64,000 nt of DNA from contig CACPKQ010000002.1 of the NCBI GenBank assembly GCA_902634455.1, positions 1-64,000 on the forward strand. Direction: 5' to 3'. Position 1 is the first letter of the stretch. Each line of letters begins with the position of its first letter. Position numbers and translations under genes: made by a program. Shown one piece after another: positions 8,791 through 16,020 of this stretch. The stretch comes from an uncultured Pelagibacteraceae bacterium. Lineage in GTDB: Bacteria; Pseudomonadota; Alphaproteobacteria; Pelagibacterales; Pelagibacteraceae. A model generated the notes under the pieces. It was not told the origin of the DNA and made no database searches. It worked only from the letters and a program-made list of their open reading frames with translations.

Positions 8791-9832
8791 ATAAATTCAT
8801 GTTTACCGCAGCACCTACTGCAGAAACTTTTCTAAATCCTAAATTAGCTGTCAAATGATCATATCTTCCTCCTGATATGAAGTTCTTAAATTTCGATTTT
8901 ATTTTGACTTCAACTGAAAAAATCATTGAACTATAAAATTCAACTTCCCTTCCATTATAAGCAGAAAATTCTACTTTAAAATTTTTATTTTTAATTAAAG
9001 GAAAAAAACCTTTTCCAACAACTATATTAATTCCATTTTCTTTAAAAAAAGAATTTAAAATTTTTGGTGCTTTTTCTAATGGACATTTTATTTTTAAAAA
9101 TCGCTTTATTATATTTGTATTTTTTTTTCCTGTTGAAGTTTTTCTTGGATCTTTAATTTTCATATTAAATCTATCCAAAATTTCTTTGTAAGTTCTTCCT
9201 GCAATAATTTTATTTTTATCTTCCTTTTTCATTTTTTGATATATCGATTTATCTGTTGCAACAAAAATTGGATCTATATCTGAATTTGTTTCTAATCTTT
9301 TTAATAGTTCATTAAAATAATTTTTATTCCAATAATACTTTTTAAGTCTATTTTTCCATCTTCTTGGAATATCTAATTTTTCGATTAATAAATTAAACAA
9401 TTCAATGTTTCCTATTTTTAAAGCTCCTTTTTTAAAATTGCTATTTTTTAAAATTTTTACGGCCGTATCAATAATCTCTTTGTCATCTTTCTGTTTATTT
9501 TTAGAACCTAAAATTTCATATCCTATTTGATTTTTTATAATACTATCTTTTTTTTGGTAAGTTTTTCTGAAAGCTTCACCACTATAATAAACTTTTTCTC
9601 TATTATCTTTCTTATTTTGAATAAATCTTATTACTGATGAAATTGTAAGATCTGGTCTTAAACAAAGTTCTTTTCCATTAAGATCATAAAATGAAAATAA
9701 AAATTTTTTTAAATTCTCACCTGATCTTTGAAGAATATATTTAGTCTCAATAACTGGATCTAGCGTAATATTATTAAAACCCCTAGACTTAATAGATCTA
9801 AGAATTTTTTCAGATAATTTTTTTGATTTCAT
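8783..9832 (-). CDS. hisZ: ATP phosphoribosyltransferase regulatory subunit
   Basis: HisRS-like paralog (349 residues) that forms a complex with short HisG and carries histidine feedback control; it does not charge tRNA. Class II synthetase-like blocks are seen: LDPVIETKYILQRSGE, LCLRPDLTISSVIRFIQ (motif-2-like) and SGGRYDHLTANLG at the C-terminus. It lacks the anticodon-binding domain found in the neighbouring hisS. It overlaps hisS by 23 bases and hisG by 8 bases, so all three are probably one transcript. Confidence 0.9.
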   Translation of the reverse strand: MKSKKLSEKILRSIKSRGFNNITLDPVIETKYILQRSGENLKKFLFSFYDLNGKELCLRPDLTISSVIRFIQNKKDNREKVYYSGEAFRKTYQKKDSIIKNQIGYEILGSKNKQKDDKEIIDTAVKILKNSNFKKGALKIGNIELFNLLIEKLDIPRRWKNRLKKYYWNKNYFNELLKRLETNSDIDPIFVATDKSIYQKMKKEDKNKIIAGRTYKEILDRFNMKIKDPRKTSTGKKNTNIIKRFLKIKCPLEKAPKILNSFFKENGINIVVGKGFFPLIKNKNFKVEFSAYNGREVEFYSSMIFSVEVKIKSKFKNFISGGRYDHLTANLGFRKVSAVGAAVNMNLYD

Positions 9833-11144
9833 TGACTAAATTTTCAATTTTTACAGATGATTCATCTCCTGTTTTAAGATTTCTTAATTTAACTTCAGAT
9901 TTTTTTACCTCATCACTGCCATAAAAAATTACGCAAGAAGATTTTATTTTATTCGCATATTCCATTTGTTTTTTTAATTTACCTTCTCCTGGGTAAATCT
10001 CCGAACTTATATTGGATAATCTAAGTTTGTTTAATATTTCAACATATTGTTTGATATTATTTTGATCAAACACACATATAACCACTGGCCTCGTAACTTT
10101 TATATTAAAATTCTTTTTTTGCATTAAAGCAAATACAAGTCTATCTAAACCGATTGATATTCCAGTTGCTGGATAATCAAGATTTCCAAAGTTTCCAACA
10201 AGATTGTCATATCTACCGCCTCCACCTATTGAACCAAATTGAATAGTTTGTCCTTTTATATTTTTTACTTCAAAGTTTAAATTAACCTCAAAAATCGGCC
10301 CTGTATAATATTCTAGGCCTCGTATTACCGATGGATCAAATTTATAATTTTTAAAATTATAAGCTTCAAATATTTTGGTAATTTCTAAAATATCTTCGCT
10401 ATCAGGCGTGTCTATCTTTAAAGCATTTTCTATTCCTTTAATCTGTTCTTTTTTTAGGTTTGCACCTTTTGTAAAATCTCCCGATTTGTCTTTCCTTCCT
10501 TCGCCTAACAGTTTTTGTGCTTCACTCCAACCAAGTCTATCAATTTTATCGAGAGCACGAAGAGTAATTGATATCTGTTCTTTTGATTTAATATCTAATT
10601 TTTTAAATAATTTATCTGTGAATTTTCTAGAAGAAATTTTTAAAGTATAATCTGCTTTATTTAATCCACATCTTTCTAATATCTCAGATATTAAAATACA
10701 AAGTTCAGCATCAGCTTGCAAATTTTTTGTACCTACATAGTCTGCATCGAATTGAAGAAATTCTCTATACCTTCCAGGTCCTGGTTTTTCATTTCTCCAA
10801 ACTGTACCTAGCTGATATCGTTTAAAAGGTTTTGGAATTTCATTAAAATTCTTAGCAACATATCTTGCTAATGGAGCTGTTAGGTCATATCTGAGTGATA
10901 ACCATTTGTTCTCATCTTTAAATGAAAAAACTCCTTCTCCTGGCCTATCTTTATCAGGCAAAAATTTGCCAATACTTTCTGTATACTCAAAACTAGGTGT
11001 TTCAAGATATTGAAAACCATAATTGATCATAACTTCTTTAATTTTAGAAATTACAAAATCTCTAATTAATAGTTCTTTTTCTTTTCTATCTTCAAAACCT
11101 GAGGGTAATTCCTTTGAAGGTTTTATTTTTTTTTCTTTTTCCAT
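9810..11144 (-). CDS. hisS: Histidyl-tRNA synthetase
   Basis: Class II aminoacyl-tRNA synthetase, 444 residues from the Met used here. Motif 1 region (YGFQYLETPSFEYTESIGK), motif 2 (FKRYQLGTVWRNEKPGPGRYREFLQFDAD), the HisA motif RGLEYYTGPIFE, GGGGRYDNLVG and motif 3 (GISIGLDRL) are all present, followed by the anticodon-binding domain. The frame is open 66 bases further upstream but that part lies in tRNA-His; ATG 11142-11144, just after the tRNA, gives the normal MEKEKK-IKPSKELPSGFED beginning. It lies 4 bases downstream of the CCA end of tRNA-His, so enzyme and substrate are probably co-transcribed. Confidence 0.96.
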   Translation of the reverse strand: MEKEKKIKPSKELPSGFEDRKEKELLIRDFVISKIKEVMINYGFQYLETPSFEYTESIGKFLPDKDRPGEGVFSFKDENKWLSLRYDLTAPLARYVAKNFNEIPKPFKRYQLGTVWRNEKPGPGRYREFLQFDADYVGTKNLQADAELCILISEILERCGLNKADYTLKISSRKFTDKLFKKLDIKSKEQISITLRALDKIDRLGWSEAQKLLGEGRKDKSGDFTKGANLKKEQIKGIENALKIDTPDSEDILEITKIFEAYNFKNYKFDPSVIRGLEYYTGPIFEVNLNFEVKNIKGQTIQFGSIGGGGRYDNLVGNFGNLDYPATGISIGLDRLVFALMQKKNFNIKVTRPVVICVFDQNNIKQYVEILNKLRLSNISSEIYPGEGKLKKQMEYANKIKSSCVIFYGSDEVKKSEVKLRNLKTGDESSVKIENLVNEIKKII

Positions 11145-11148
11145 TTTT

Positions 11149-11225
11149 TGGTACACGGGGACAGATTCGAACTGTCGACCTTCGGTTCCACAAACCGCTG
11201 CTCTAACCAACTGAGCTACCCGTGC
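11149..11225 (-). tRNA. tRNA-His (GUG)
   Basis: A 77-nt cloverleaf with CCA encoded. Acceptor GCACGGG pairs with CCCGTGT (one G-U), the D-stem is GCTC/GAGC, the anticodon loop TTGTGGA carries GUG, and the T-arm is GACAG-TTCGAAT-CTGTC. The anticodon stem has a G27-A43 mismatch. The base before G1 is A, so no G-1 is encoded, and the discriminator is A73. This matches the unusual alphaproteobacterial tRNA-His identity rather than the G-1/C73 rule of other bacteria. It lies directly upstream of hisS on the same strand. Confidence 0.95.
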
Positions 11226-11276
11226 TCCTAACTTTGTTTTATACTAATTGTGTTTAACTTTAAATTTATAAAATAA

Positions 11277-11351
11277 TTAAATTGCTAGCGTGCAGCCAGC
11301 ATGAAAATGATGTCTGTGTGAATTTACTGATACTTTAACTTTCTTAATCAT
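11277..11351 (-). CDS. Putative histidine leader peptide (24 codons)
   Basis: A short frame from ATG 11349-11351 to TAA 11277-11279. It reads MIKKVKV, then SVNSHRHHFHAGC, then TLAI. Codons 12-17 are His-Arg-His-His-Phe-His, so four of six are histidine (CAC, CAT, CAT, CAT). It sits upstream of tRNA-His, hisS, hisZ and hisG on the same strand. A GC-rich hairpin begins at the last His codon. His-rich short ORFs ahead of his genes are the classic sign of ribosome-mediated attenuation. There is no clear Shine-Dalgarno, and the peptide is too short to judge by coding statistics, so the role is inferred from composition and position. Confidence 0.6.
   Translation of the reverse strand: MIKKVKVSVNSHRHHFHAGCTLAI
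11283..11301 (-). promoter_or_regulatory. Candidate attenuator hairpin overlapping the His-rich leader ORF
   Basis: On the minus strand TGCTGGC and GCTAGCA pair over 7 bp (one G-U) around a 5-base loop, TGCAC. This is the most GC-rich spot in an otherwise A+T-rich spacer. The 5' arm starts at the last base of the fourth His codon and the 3' arm ends at codon 23. The following bases are U-rich but interrupted by A (ATTTAATTATTTTAT), a weak intrinsic-terminator tail. A ribosome stalled on the His codons would cover the 5' arm, which suggests readthrough when charged tRNA-His is scarce. Confidence 0.45.
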
Positions 11352-11395
11352 CGTGAGTTAAATAACACTTATTTTTATAAATGCAAGTGAGTTTA

Positions 11396-11443
11396 TGTAT
11401 AGGAAATAAAAAGCCTTATAGTTGCTTTTTATATCCCTATACA
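11396..11443 (-). terminator. Extended hairpin, probable terminator after the cold-shock gene
   Basis: Two stacked perfect stems: an outer 8-bp stem (TGTATAGG with CCTATACA) and an inner 9-bp stem (ATAAAAAGC with GCTTTTTAT), separated by a small internal loop and closed by a 9-base loop. The inner arm supplies a T-run in either direction, so it could work bidirectionally. It begins about 20 bases past the cold-shock stop codon and separates that gene from the His leader unit. A small structured RNA is an alternative reading. Confidence 0.6.
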
Positions 11444-11461
11444 ATTGTGTTTGAATTAGAA

Positions 11462-11671
11462 TTAAGAGGTTTTTTGCAATTTTACTGCTGCAGGACCTTT
11501 TTGTCCATCTTCAACTTCGAATGTAATTTCGTCACCTTCGTTTAAATATCTTAAACCCGCATCTCTTACAGCAGAAGCGTGTACGAATACATCTTTTTCC
11601 TTATCTTCACGTTCAATGAAACCATAGCCTTTTTTGCCATTGTACCATTTTACTTTACCTTTTAGACTCAT
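11462..11671 (-). CDS. Cold-shock domain protein (CspA family)
   Basis: A 69-residue single cold-shock domain, the full length of the CspA family. RNP1 is visible as KGYGFIER and RNP2 as DVFVHASAV, the nucleic-acid-binding strands of the OB fold. These proteins bind single-stranded RNA/DNA and melt mRNA structure. It is monocistronic by layout, with a 112-base leader after tRNA-Phe, a GAAAGAG ribosome site before the ATG, and a strong hairpin downstream. Which Csp paralog it is cannot be told. Confidence 0.96.
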   Translation of the reverse strand: MSLKGKVKWYNGKKGYGFIEREDKEKDVFVHASAVRDAGLRYLNEGDEITFEVEDGQKGPAAVKLQKTS

Positions 11672-11700
11672 TGTTACTCTTTCTTTTGTTGTTTTACTTT

Positions 11701-11715
11701 AGCTAAAAATTAGCT
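11701..11715 (-). promoter_or_regulatory. Small hairpin in the cold-shock mRNA leader
   Basis: AGCTAA and TTAGCT form a perfect 6-bp stem around three T in the minus-strand leader, about 30 bases before the cold-shock start. Upstream there is a possible promoter (TTGCAA, 17 bases, TAATTA). Cold-shock leaders are often structured, but this stem is weak and short. Confidence 0.3.
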
Positions 11716-11783
11716 GGTGTTTAATTATTAGATTTTAATATTTATTGCAAGCTAAATTGAAAATTATTTTAAAGCATAATTGG

Positions 11784-11858
11784 TGGTGGCCTTGGTTTGA
11801 ATCGCACAAACGACACATACCTTTTCAGGGTACTGCTCTACTACTGAGCTACAAGGCC
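11784..11858 (-). tRNA. tRNA-Phe (GAA) with unusual elbow
   Basis: A 75-nt cloverleaf with CCA encoded: acceptor GGCCTTG/CAAGGCC, D-stem GCTC/GAGC, anticodon stem GTACC/GGTAT, loop CTGAAAA with GAA, T-stem GTTTG/CAAAC. The D-loop is AGTAGTA, so only one of the two usual Gs is present (A at 18, G at 19). The T-loop is TGCGATT, with G in place of the nearly universal U55. Both partners of the 18-55 elbow pair are therefore changed while 19-56 is kept. It starts one base after the infA stop codon, so it is probably processed from that transcript. Confidence 0.9.
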
Positions 11859-11859
11859 A

Positions 11860-12075
11860 TTAGAATCTAAATATAATTCTACCCTTTGTTAAATCGTAAG
11901 GAGTAACTTCTACAGTAACATTATCACCTTGTAAAACACGAATTCTATTTTTTCTTAACTTGCCAGCAGTGTGTGCGGTAACTATATGATTATTTTCTAA
12001 TTGTACCCGGAACATTGCATTTGGAAGTAAATCAATTACTTTACCTTTGAATTCAAGTGTATCCTGTTTTGCCAA
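11860..12075 (-). CDS. infA: Translation initiation factor IF-1
   Basis: 71 residues, the standard length. The single OB-fold S1-like domain reads [60 protein letters not shown], closely matching the IF-1 consensus. IF-1 binds the 30S A site during initiation. The gene is 2 bases after the hisD stop and 1 base before tRNA-Phe, so it is in the middle of an operon. Confidence 0.98.
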   Translation of the reverse strand: MAKQDTLEFKGKVIDLLPNAMFRVQLENNHIVTAHTAGKLRKNRIRVLQGDNVTVEVTPYDLTKGRIIFRF

Positions 12076-12077
12076 AT

Positions 12078-13343
12078 CTAATCACTCCTTATTCTTGATT
12101 TAATACTAAGAGCATGTCCAATTAAACCTTCGTATTTCGCAAGAGTTATAGCTTTCTTGCCAATAACTTCAATCCCTTTTTTTGACAATTTTATTTGGCT
12201 AATTTTTTTATAAAATTCGTTTACATTTAATCCTGAAGAAAATTTTGCAGAACCTAGAGTTGGAAGTACATGATTTGTTCCAACGTTGTAATCACTAACT
12301 GCCATAGCTGAATATCTACCAATACATATACTTCCAACATTAAATATTTTTTTTAATATTTTTTTGTAATTTTTTATATTTAGTTCTAAATGTTCTGGAG
12401 CAATTTCATTAATAATATCTATTATTTGATTGTCACTATAAGCTTTTATAATTAATCCATTATTTTTTAGACTTTTTTGAACAATTTTTTTTCTAGATAA
12501 AAAGTTTAAATTTTTAAAAATTGTTTTCTTAACAGAATTAATTAAATTTTGATTTTTTGTTACTAAAATACTTTGAGAATTAATATCATGTTCTGCTTGA
12601 CCAATTAGTGAAGTCACTACTTCATCAATTATAGTTAAGCCATCAGCTACAACAGTAATTTCACTTGGCCCAGCAATCATACCTTCTACACCGACATCAC
12701 CAAAAATTTCTTTTTTAGCCCTAGTTACAAATTCATTTCCAGGACCTATAATTTTATTAACTTTTTGAATATATGCTAAGCTTGCTATTGCCTGTGCTCC
12801 ACCCATTGAATAAATTTCTTTAATTTTTAATTTTTTCGCAGCATAAAGAACTGCGGGATTTAATTTTCCATTTAGTTTTGGATTTGCTAAAACTATTCTT
12901 TTAACCTTTGCTAATCTTGCAGGTATAGCATTCATCAATAAAGTACTTGGTAAATTTGCAGGTACATAAATACCAACTGATTCTATTGGAATATATTTAT
13001 ATTGAAGTACGTTATTTAATTTATCTTTAAAATAGATATTTTTTGTTATTTGTTTTGAGTGGAATTTAAAAATTCTATTGAAAGCAAAATCAATTGCTTT
13101 TTTTACTTTAGGATCAAGTTTTTTAATAATTTTTGAAATTTTTTTTTTACTTATTTTTATTTCTTTATTATTGCCAAATTTTTTTTCATATTTTAATAAA
13201 GCACTGTATTTTTTTTTTTTAATATCATTTAAAATTTTTAAAACTACATTAGTATTAATTTTTTTGTATGTCCTTCTTTTTTCGAGAAATGAGACTAAAT
13301 TGGATTTGTAATTTTTATTTTTGCAATCTAATACTTTAATCAT
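12078..13343 (-). CDS. hisD: Histidinol dehydrogenase
   Basis: 421 residues, usual length about 430. Catalyses the last two steps of histidine synthesis, histidinol to histidine with NAD and zinc. Blocks seen in order: [79 protein letters not shown] (catalytic Glu-His) and APEHLELN near the C-terminus. It overlaps the DUF2948 gene by 8 bases. It is apart from hisG/hisZ, so histidine genes are split over two units in this window. Confidence 0.97.
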   Translation of the reverse strand: MIKVLDCKNKNYKSNLVSFLEKRRTYKKINTNVVLKILNDIKKKKYSALLKYEKKFGNNKEIKISKKKISKIIKKLDPKVKKAIDFAFNRIFKFHSKQITKNIYFKDKLNNVLQYKYIPIESVGIYVPANLPSTLLMNAIPARLAKVKRIVLANPKLNGKLNPAVLYAAKKLKIKEIYSMGGAQAIASLAYIQKVNKIIGPGNEFVTRAKKEIFGDVGVEGMIAGPSEITVVADGLTIIDEVVTSLIGQAEHDINSQSILVTKNQNLINSVKKTIFKNLNFLSRKKIVQKSLKNNGLIIKAYSDNQIIDIINEIAPEHLELNIKNYKKILKKIFNVGSICIGRYSAMAVSDYNVGTNHVLPTLGSAKFSSGLNVNEFYKKISQIKLSKKGIEVIGKKAITLAKYEGLIGHALSIKSRIRSD

Positions 13344-13737
13344 TTTTTAACTCATTTTGATCTTCTAAAGTTACTTCCAATATTTCAGTTGAGAGTGTTA
13401 TAAACGCATTATCTTTAAATAAAAGTGTTATATCATAGCTATTTTCTTTTTTAAAAAAATCAATTGCCAATAATTCAAGAACTTTACCTTTATTATTTTG
13501 ATCTATATTTTTAGATTTTACACTATCTACAAATTCAAACTTACAAATGCTATTTATCTTCATTTTCTTATTATTTTTCTCATGGCTAGTTCTTTCAAGT
13601 AAAATCAAAAAAATTTTATTTTTTTTTAAAAATTTAATTTCATCAATCTTAACTTTAGATTCAAAACAATATGCTGATATTAATTGAAGACCCTGAACAT
13701 CTTTAGCAATAATTTTTGCAAGATATTTTTTTTTCAT
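13336..13737 (-). CDS. DUF2948 family protein
   Basis: 133 residues, no signal peptide or membrane segment. The N-terminal AKIIAKDVQGLQLISAYCFESKVKIDEI resembles the DUF2948 pattern of alphaproteobacterial proteins encoded between murA and hisD, and that is the position here. The C-terminal part alternates short strands and is acidic. Function is unknown. The ATG directly follows the murA stop, and the end overlaps hisD by 8 bases. The family name rests on the gene order and the N-terminal motif. Confidence 0.7.
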   Translation of the reverse strand: MKKKYLAKIIAKDVQGLQLISAYCFESKVKIDEIKFLKKNKIFLILLERTSHEKNNKKMKINSICKFEFVDSVKSKNIDQNNKGKVLELLAIDFFKKENSYDITLLFKDNAFITLSTEILEVTLEDQNELKND

Positions 13738-14997
13738 TTAAGAAATTCTTCTTATTTTTGCACCAATTTTTCTTAATTTTTTTTCAATTTTCTCATATCC
13801 TCTATCAAGATGATAAATTCTACTTATTATTGATTTTTCTTTTGCTGTTAATGCAGCAATTATCAGTGAAACAGAGGCTCGTAGATCGGTTGCCATTAGT
13901 TCTGCTCCTCTAAATTTTGTATTTCCGTTAATTATAGCTTTATTTTTTTTTATTATTATTTTTGCTCCCATTCTATTTAATTCACTAACATGCATAAATC
14001 TGTTTTCGAATATTTTTTCTTGAATTACTGAATATTTTTCTGCTTTACACAAAAGCACCATTAACTGAGCTTGTAAATCTGAAGGAAAACCTGGATAAGG
14101 AGCAGTCTTTATGTTTATTCCTTTAATTTTTTTGCTTCCTGAAATTATAATTTGATCTTTAGATAAAATTATTTTTGCACCAATTTTTTTTAAAATATCT
14201 ATTTCTGTTTTAATTATTTTAGGATTAATTCCTTGGATTTTTAAAACACCTTCTGACATTGCGCCTAATATCAGATATGTTCCAGCTTCAATTCTATCTG
14301 ACATAACTTTATAATAAACATCATTAAACTTATTAACTCCATAAATTCTAACTGTTCTTTTGCCTATCCATCTAATTTTACCACCCATTGCATTTATAAA
14401 ATTAACTAAATCTTTAATTTCAGGTTCAATTGCACAATTTGTCAAAATACTAGTTCCTTCAGCCATACTGCAAGCAATAATTAGGTTTTCAGTTGCACCA
14501 ACAGAAATTTTGGGAAATTTTATTTTCGTTCCTTTTAGTTTTTTTTTTACAAAAGCGTGTACATAGCCATCTACTATCTTATATTTTACTCCTAACTTGG
14601 CTAATGATTTTAAATGTATATCAACCGGTCTTGTTCCTATACTACATCCACCGGGCAAAGAAACTTTAGCTTTTCCAAATCTGGCCAACATTGGCCCTAG
14701 GACCAGTATTCCTGCTCGCATTGTTTTAACCAAATTGTAGGGTGCATAAGTTTTTATTTTTTTATTTTTTTCAATTAATATTGATTTTCTTTTTTTTGAT
14801 AATTTAAAAGTTAAACCTATTGATTTTAAAAGCTTTATCATTGTTTCGATATCCTTTACATTTGGTAAATTTGATAAATATATTTTTTTGTCTGATAAAA
14901 TAGTTGATGCCAAAATTGGCAAGGAAGCATTTTTGGATCCTGAAATTCTAATTTGGCCTTTGAGCTTATTTGCTCCAAAGACTTCTAGTCTATCCAT
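13738..14997 (-). CDS. murA: UDP-N-acetylglucosamine 1-carboxyvinyltransferase
   Basis: First committed step of peptidoglycan synthesis, transferring enolpyruvate from PEP to UDP-GlcNAc; 419 residues, usual length. SGSKNASLPILA near the N-terminus supplies the Lys of the active site. LPGGCSIGTRPVDIHL carries the catalytic/fosfomycin-target Cys118. YPGFPSDLQAQ and GAELMATDLRASVSLIIAAL are also canonical. The protein is very lysine-rich, in line with the A-rich codon use. It starts 2 bases after the dcd stop. Confidence 0.97.
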   Translation of the reverse strand: MDRLEVFGANKLKGQIRISGSKNASLPILASTILSDKKIYLSNLPNVKDIETMIKLLKSIGLTFKLSKKRKSILIEKNKKIKTYAPYNLVKTMRAGILVLGPMLARFGKAKVSLPGGCSIGTRPVDIHLKSLAKLGVKYKIVDGYVHAFVKKKLKGTKIKFPKISVGATENLIIACSMAEGTSILTNCAIEPEIKDLVNFINAMGGKIRWIGKRTVRIYGVNKFNDVYYKVMSDRIEAGTYLILGAMSEGVLKIQGINPKIIKTEIDILKKIGAKIILSKDQIIISGSKKIKGINIKTAPYPGFPSDLQAQLMVLLCKAEKYSVIQEKIFENRFMHVSELNRMGAKIIIKKNKAIINGNTKFRGAELMATDLRASVSLIIAALTAKEKSIISRIYHLDRGYEKIEKKLRKIGAKIRRIS

Positions 14998-14999
14998 TA

Positions 15000-15554
15000 T
15001 TAAACTTTTGGTAAAGTTACTCCTTTTTGTCCCATATACTTACCGTTTCTATCTGCATAGGTAATCTCAGGCACTTCATTGCCTTTAAGAAAAATAAATT
15101 GTGAAACTCCTTCATTTGCATATATTTTAGCTGGTAACGGTGTCGTATTTGAAAACTCTAGAGTAACATGTCCTTCCCAACCTGGCTCTAAAGGAGTAAC
15201 ATTAACTATTATTCCACATCTTGCATAGGTAGATTTTCCAAGGCAAATCACCAAAACATCTTTGGGAATTTTAAAATATTCAACAGTACTAGCAAGAACA
15301 AAGGAATTTGGAGGAATAATACATTCTGGAGATTTTTTAGAAACAAAACTTGTTGATTTAAAATTTTTTGGATCAACTATTTCAGAGTTTACATTTGTAA
15401 AAACTTTAAATTCATCAGACACTCTTGCATCGTATCCATAAGACGAAACTCCAAAAGAAATTTTATCTGCTCTCACCTGTTTTTCTTCAAAAGGTGAAAT
15501 CATGGAATAATCTTTCACCATTTTTTTTATCCATTTATCAGATTGTACTGTCAT
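15000..15554 (-). CDS. dcd: dCTP deaminase
   Basis: 184 residues. Deaminates dCTP to dUTP, feeding dTTP synthesis; homotrimer. [51 protein letters not shown] contains the phosphate-binding Ser/Arg and the catalytic Glu of [11 protein letters not shown]. The [12 protein letters not shown]-terminal block is also standard. Its ATG overlaps the stop of an upstream 33-codon frame (ATGA), which suggests coupling to that small ORF. Confidence 0.95.
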   Translation of the reverse strand: MTVQSDKWIKKMVKDYSMISPFEEKQVRADKISFGVSSYGYDARVSDEFKVFTNVNSEIVDPKNFKSTSFVSKKSPECIIPPNSFVLASTVEYFKIPKDVLVICLGKSTYARCGIIVNVTPLEPGWEGHVTLEFSNTTPLPAKIYANEGVSQFIFLKGNEVPEITYADRNGKYMGQKGVTLPKV

Positions 15555-15652
15555 TTATTTTTCTTTTTATTTTTTTTTCTAAAAATTTTTCTTTTTATTA
15601 AATTCTTTCTTAATGCAATTTCTAACTTGCTAAATTTTTCTTTTTTAGTCAT
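15551..15652 (-). CDS. Very small basic ORF (33 residues), unknown function
   Basis: The frame runs from ATG 15650-15652 to TGA 15551-15553. It begins [18 protein letters not shown] and ends in a run of Lys, Arg and Asn, giving a strongly basic product. The ATG directly follows the stop of the 64-residue upstream gene (TAAATG), and its TGA overlaps the dcd ATG. Exact abutment on both sides in the reading direction of the operon is the main reason to believe it is translated. In A-rich sequence a lysine-rich frame can arise by chance, so confidence is moderate. Confidence 0.45.
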   Translation of the reverse strand: MTKKEKFSKLEIALRKNLIKRKIFRKKNKKKNK

Positions 15653-15847
15653 TTACTTCTTATTTGGATTTGTAAGATGATCTAAGGTAATTACTTGATC
15701 TAAAGGAATGGTATTGTCTTTCTTCTTTTCAATACCTAATTTCGCCTGTTTTTTTGCCCTTCTATCAGCAAGCTTTTTCTCTCTTTTAGCTTGCTTCTCC
15801 ATAGCTTTTGCTCCGCGAGTGGATTTATAATCGTAATGAATGCCCAA
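15653..15847 (-). CDS. Small basic protein (64 residues), unknown function
   Basis: Begins GIHYDYKSTRGAKAMEKQAKREKK, then a highly charged helix rich in K, R and A (about 15-45), then a less charged tail IPLDQVITLDHLTNP. No family is recognised with certainty. The start is TTG 15845-15847: a strong GGAGG lies 6 bases upstream and no in-frame ATG precedes it. It is the first gene of the run with the 33-residue ORF, dcd, murA and onward, and diverges from tRNA-Thr. A nucleic-acid-associated role is only a guess from its charge. Confidence 0.75.
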   Translation of the reverse strand: MGIHYDYKSTRGAKAMEKQAKREKKLADRRAKKQAKLGIEKKKDNTIPLDQVITLDHLTNPNKK

Positions 15848-15903
15848 AACATACCTCCAAAAAATAGATATAACCTATTTTTAAAAAAAATTAAGGCAAT
15901 AAT

Positions 15904-15932
15904 TTGAAAAATTTTATTTTATACACTAATGT
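15904..15932 (+). promoter_or_regulatory. Probable promoter of tRNA-Thr
   Basis: TTGAAA (15904-15909), a 17-base spacer and TAATGT (15927-15932) form a sigma-70-like pair. The -10 box ends 13 bases before the tRNA 5' end, leaving room for a short leader. In such A+T-rich DNA chance matches are common. Confidence 0.45.
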
Positions 15933-15945
15933 TAAGATCAAATTT

Positions 15946-16019
15946 GCCCCTATAGTTAAATGGTATAACGTGACCATGGTAAGGTTAAATTTCAAGTTCG
16001 ATTCTTGATGGGGGCACCA
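15946..16019 (+). tRNA. tRNA-Thr (GGU)
   Basis: A 74-nt cloverleaf with CCA encoded. Acceptor GCCCCTA pairs with TGGGGGC (one G-U), the D-stem is GTTA/TAAC with loop AATGGTA, the anticodon stem TGACC/GGTTA has loop ATGGTAA giving GGU, and the T-arm is TCAAG-TTCGATT-CTTGA. The discriminator is A. Its 3' end lies one base from the stop codon of the convergent glycosyltransferase gene, with no room for a separate terminator. Confidence 0.93.
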
Positions 16020-16020
16020 A

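Noticed and set aside
9810-11210. Longer hisS start with MVRAAVCGTEGRQ
   Set aside because: That extension is translated tRNA-His sequence; the later ATG gives the normal HisRS N-terminus.
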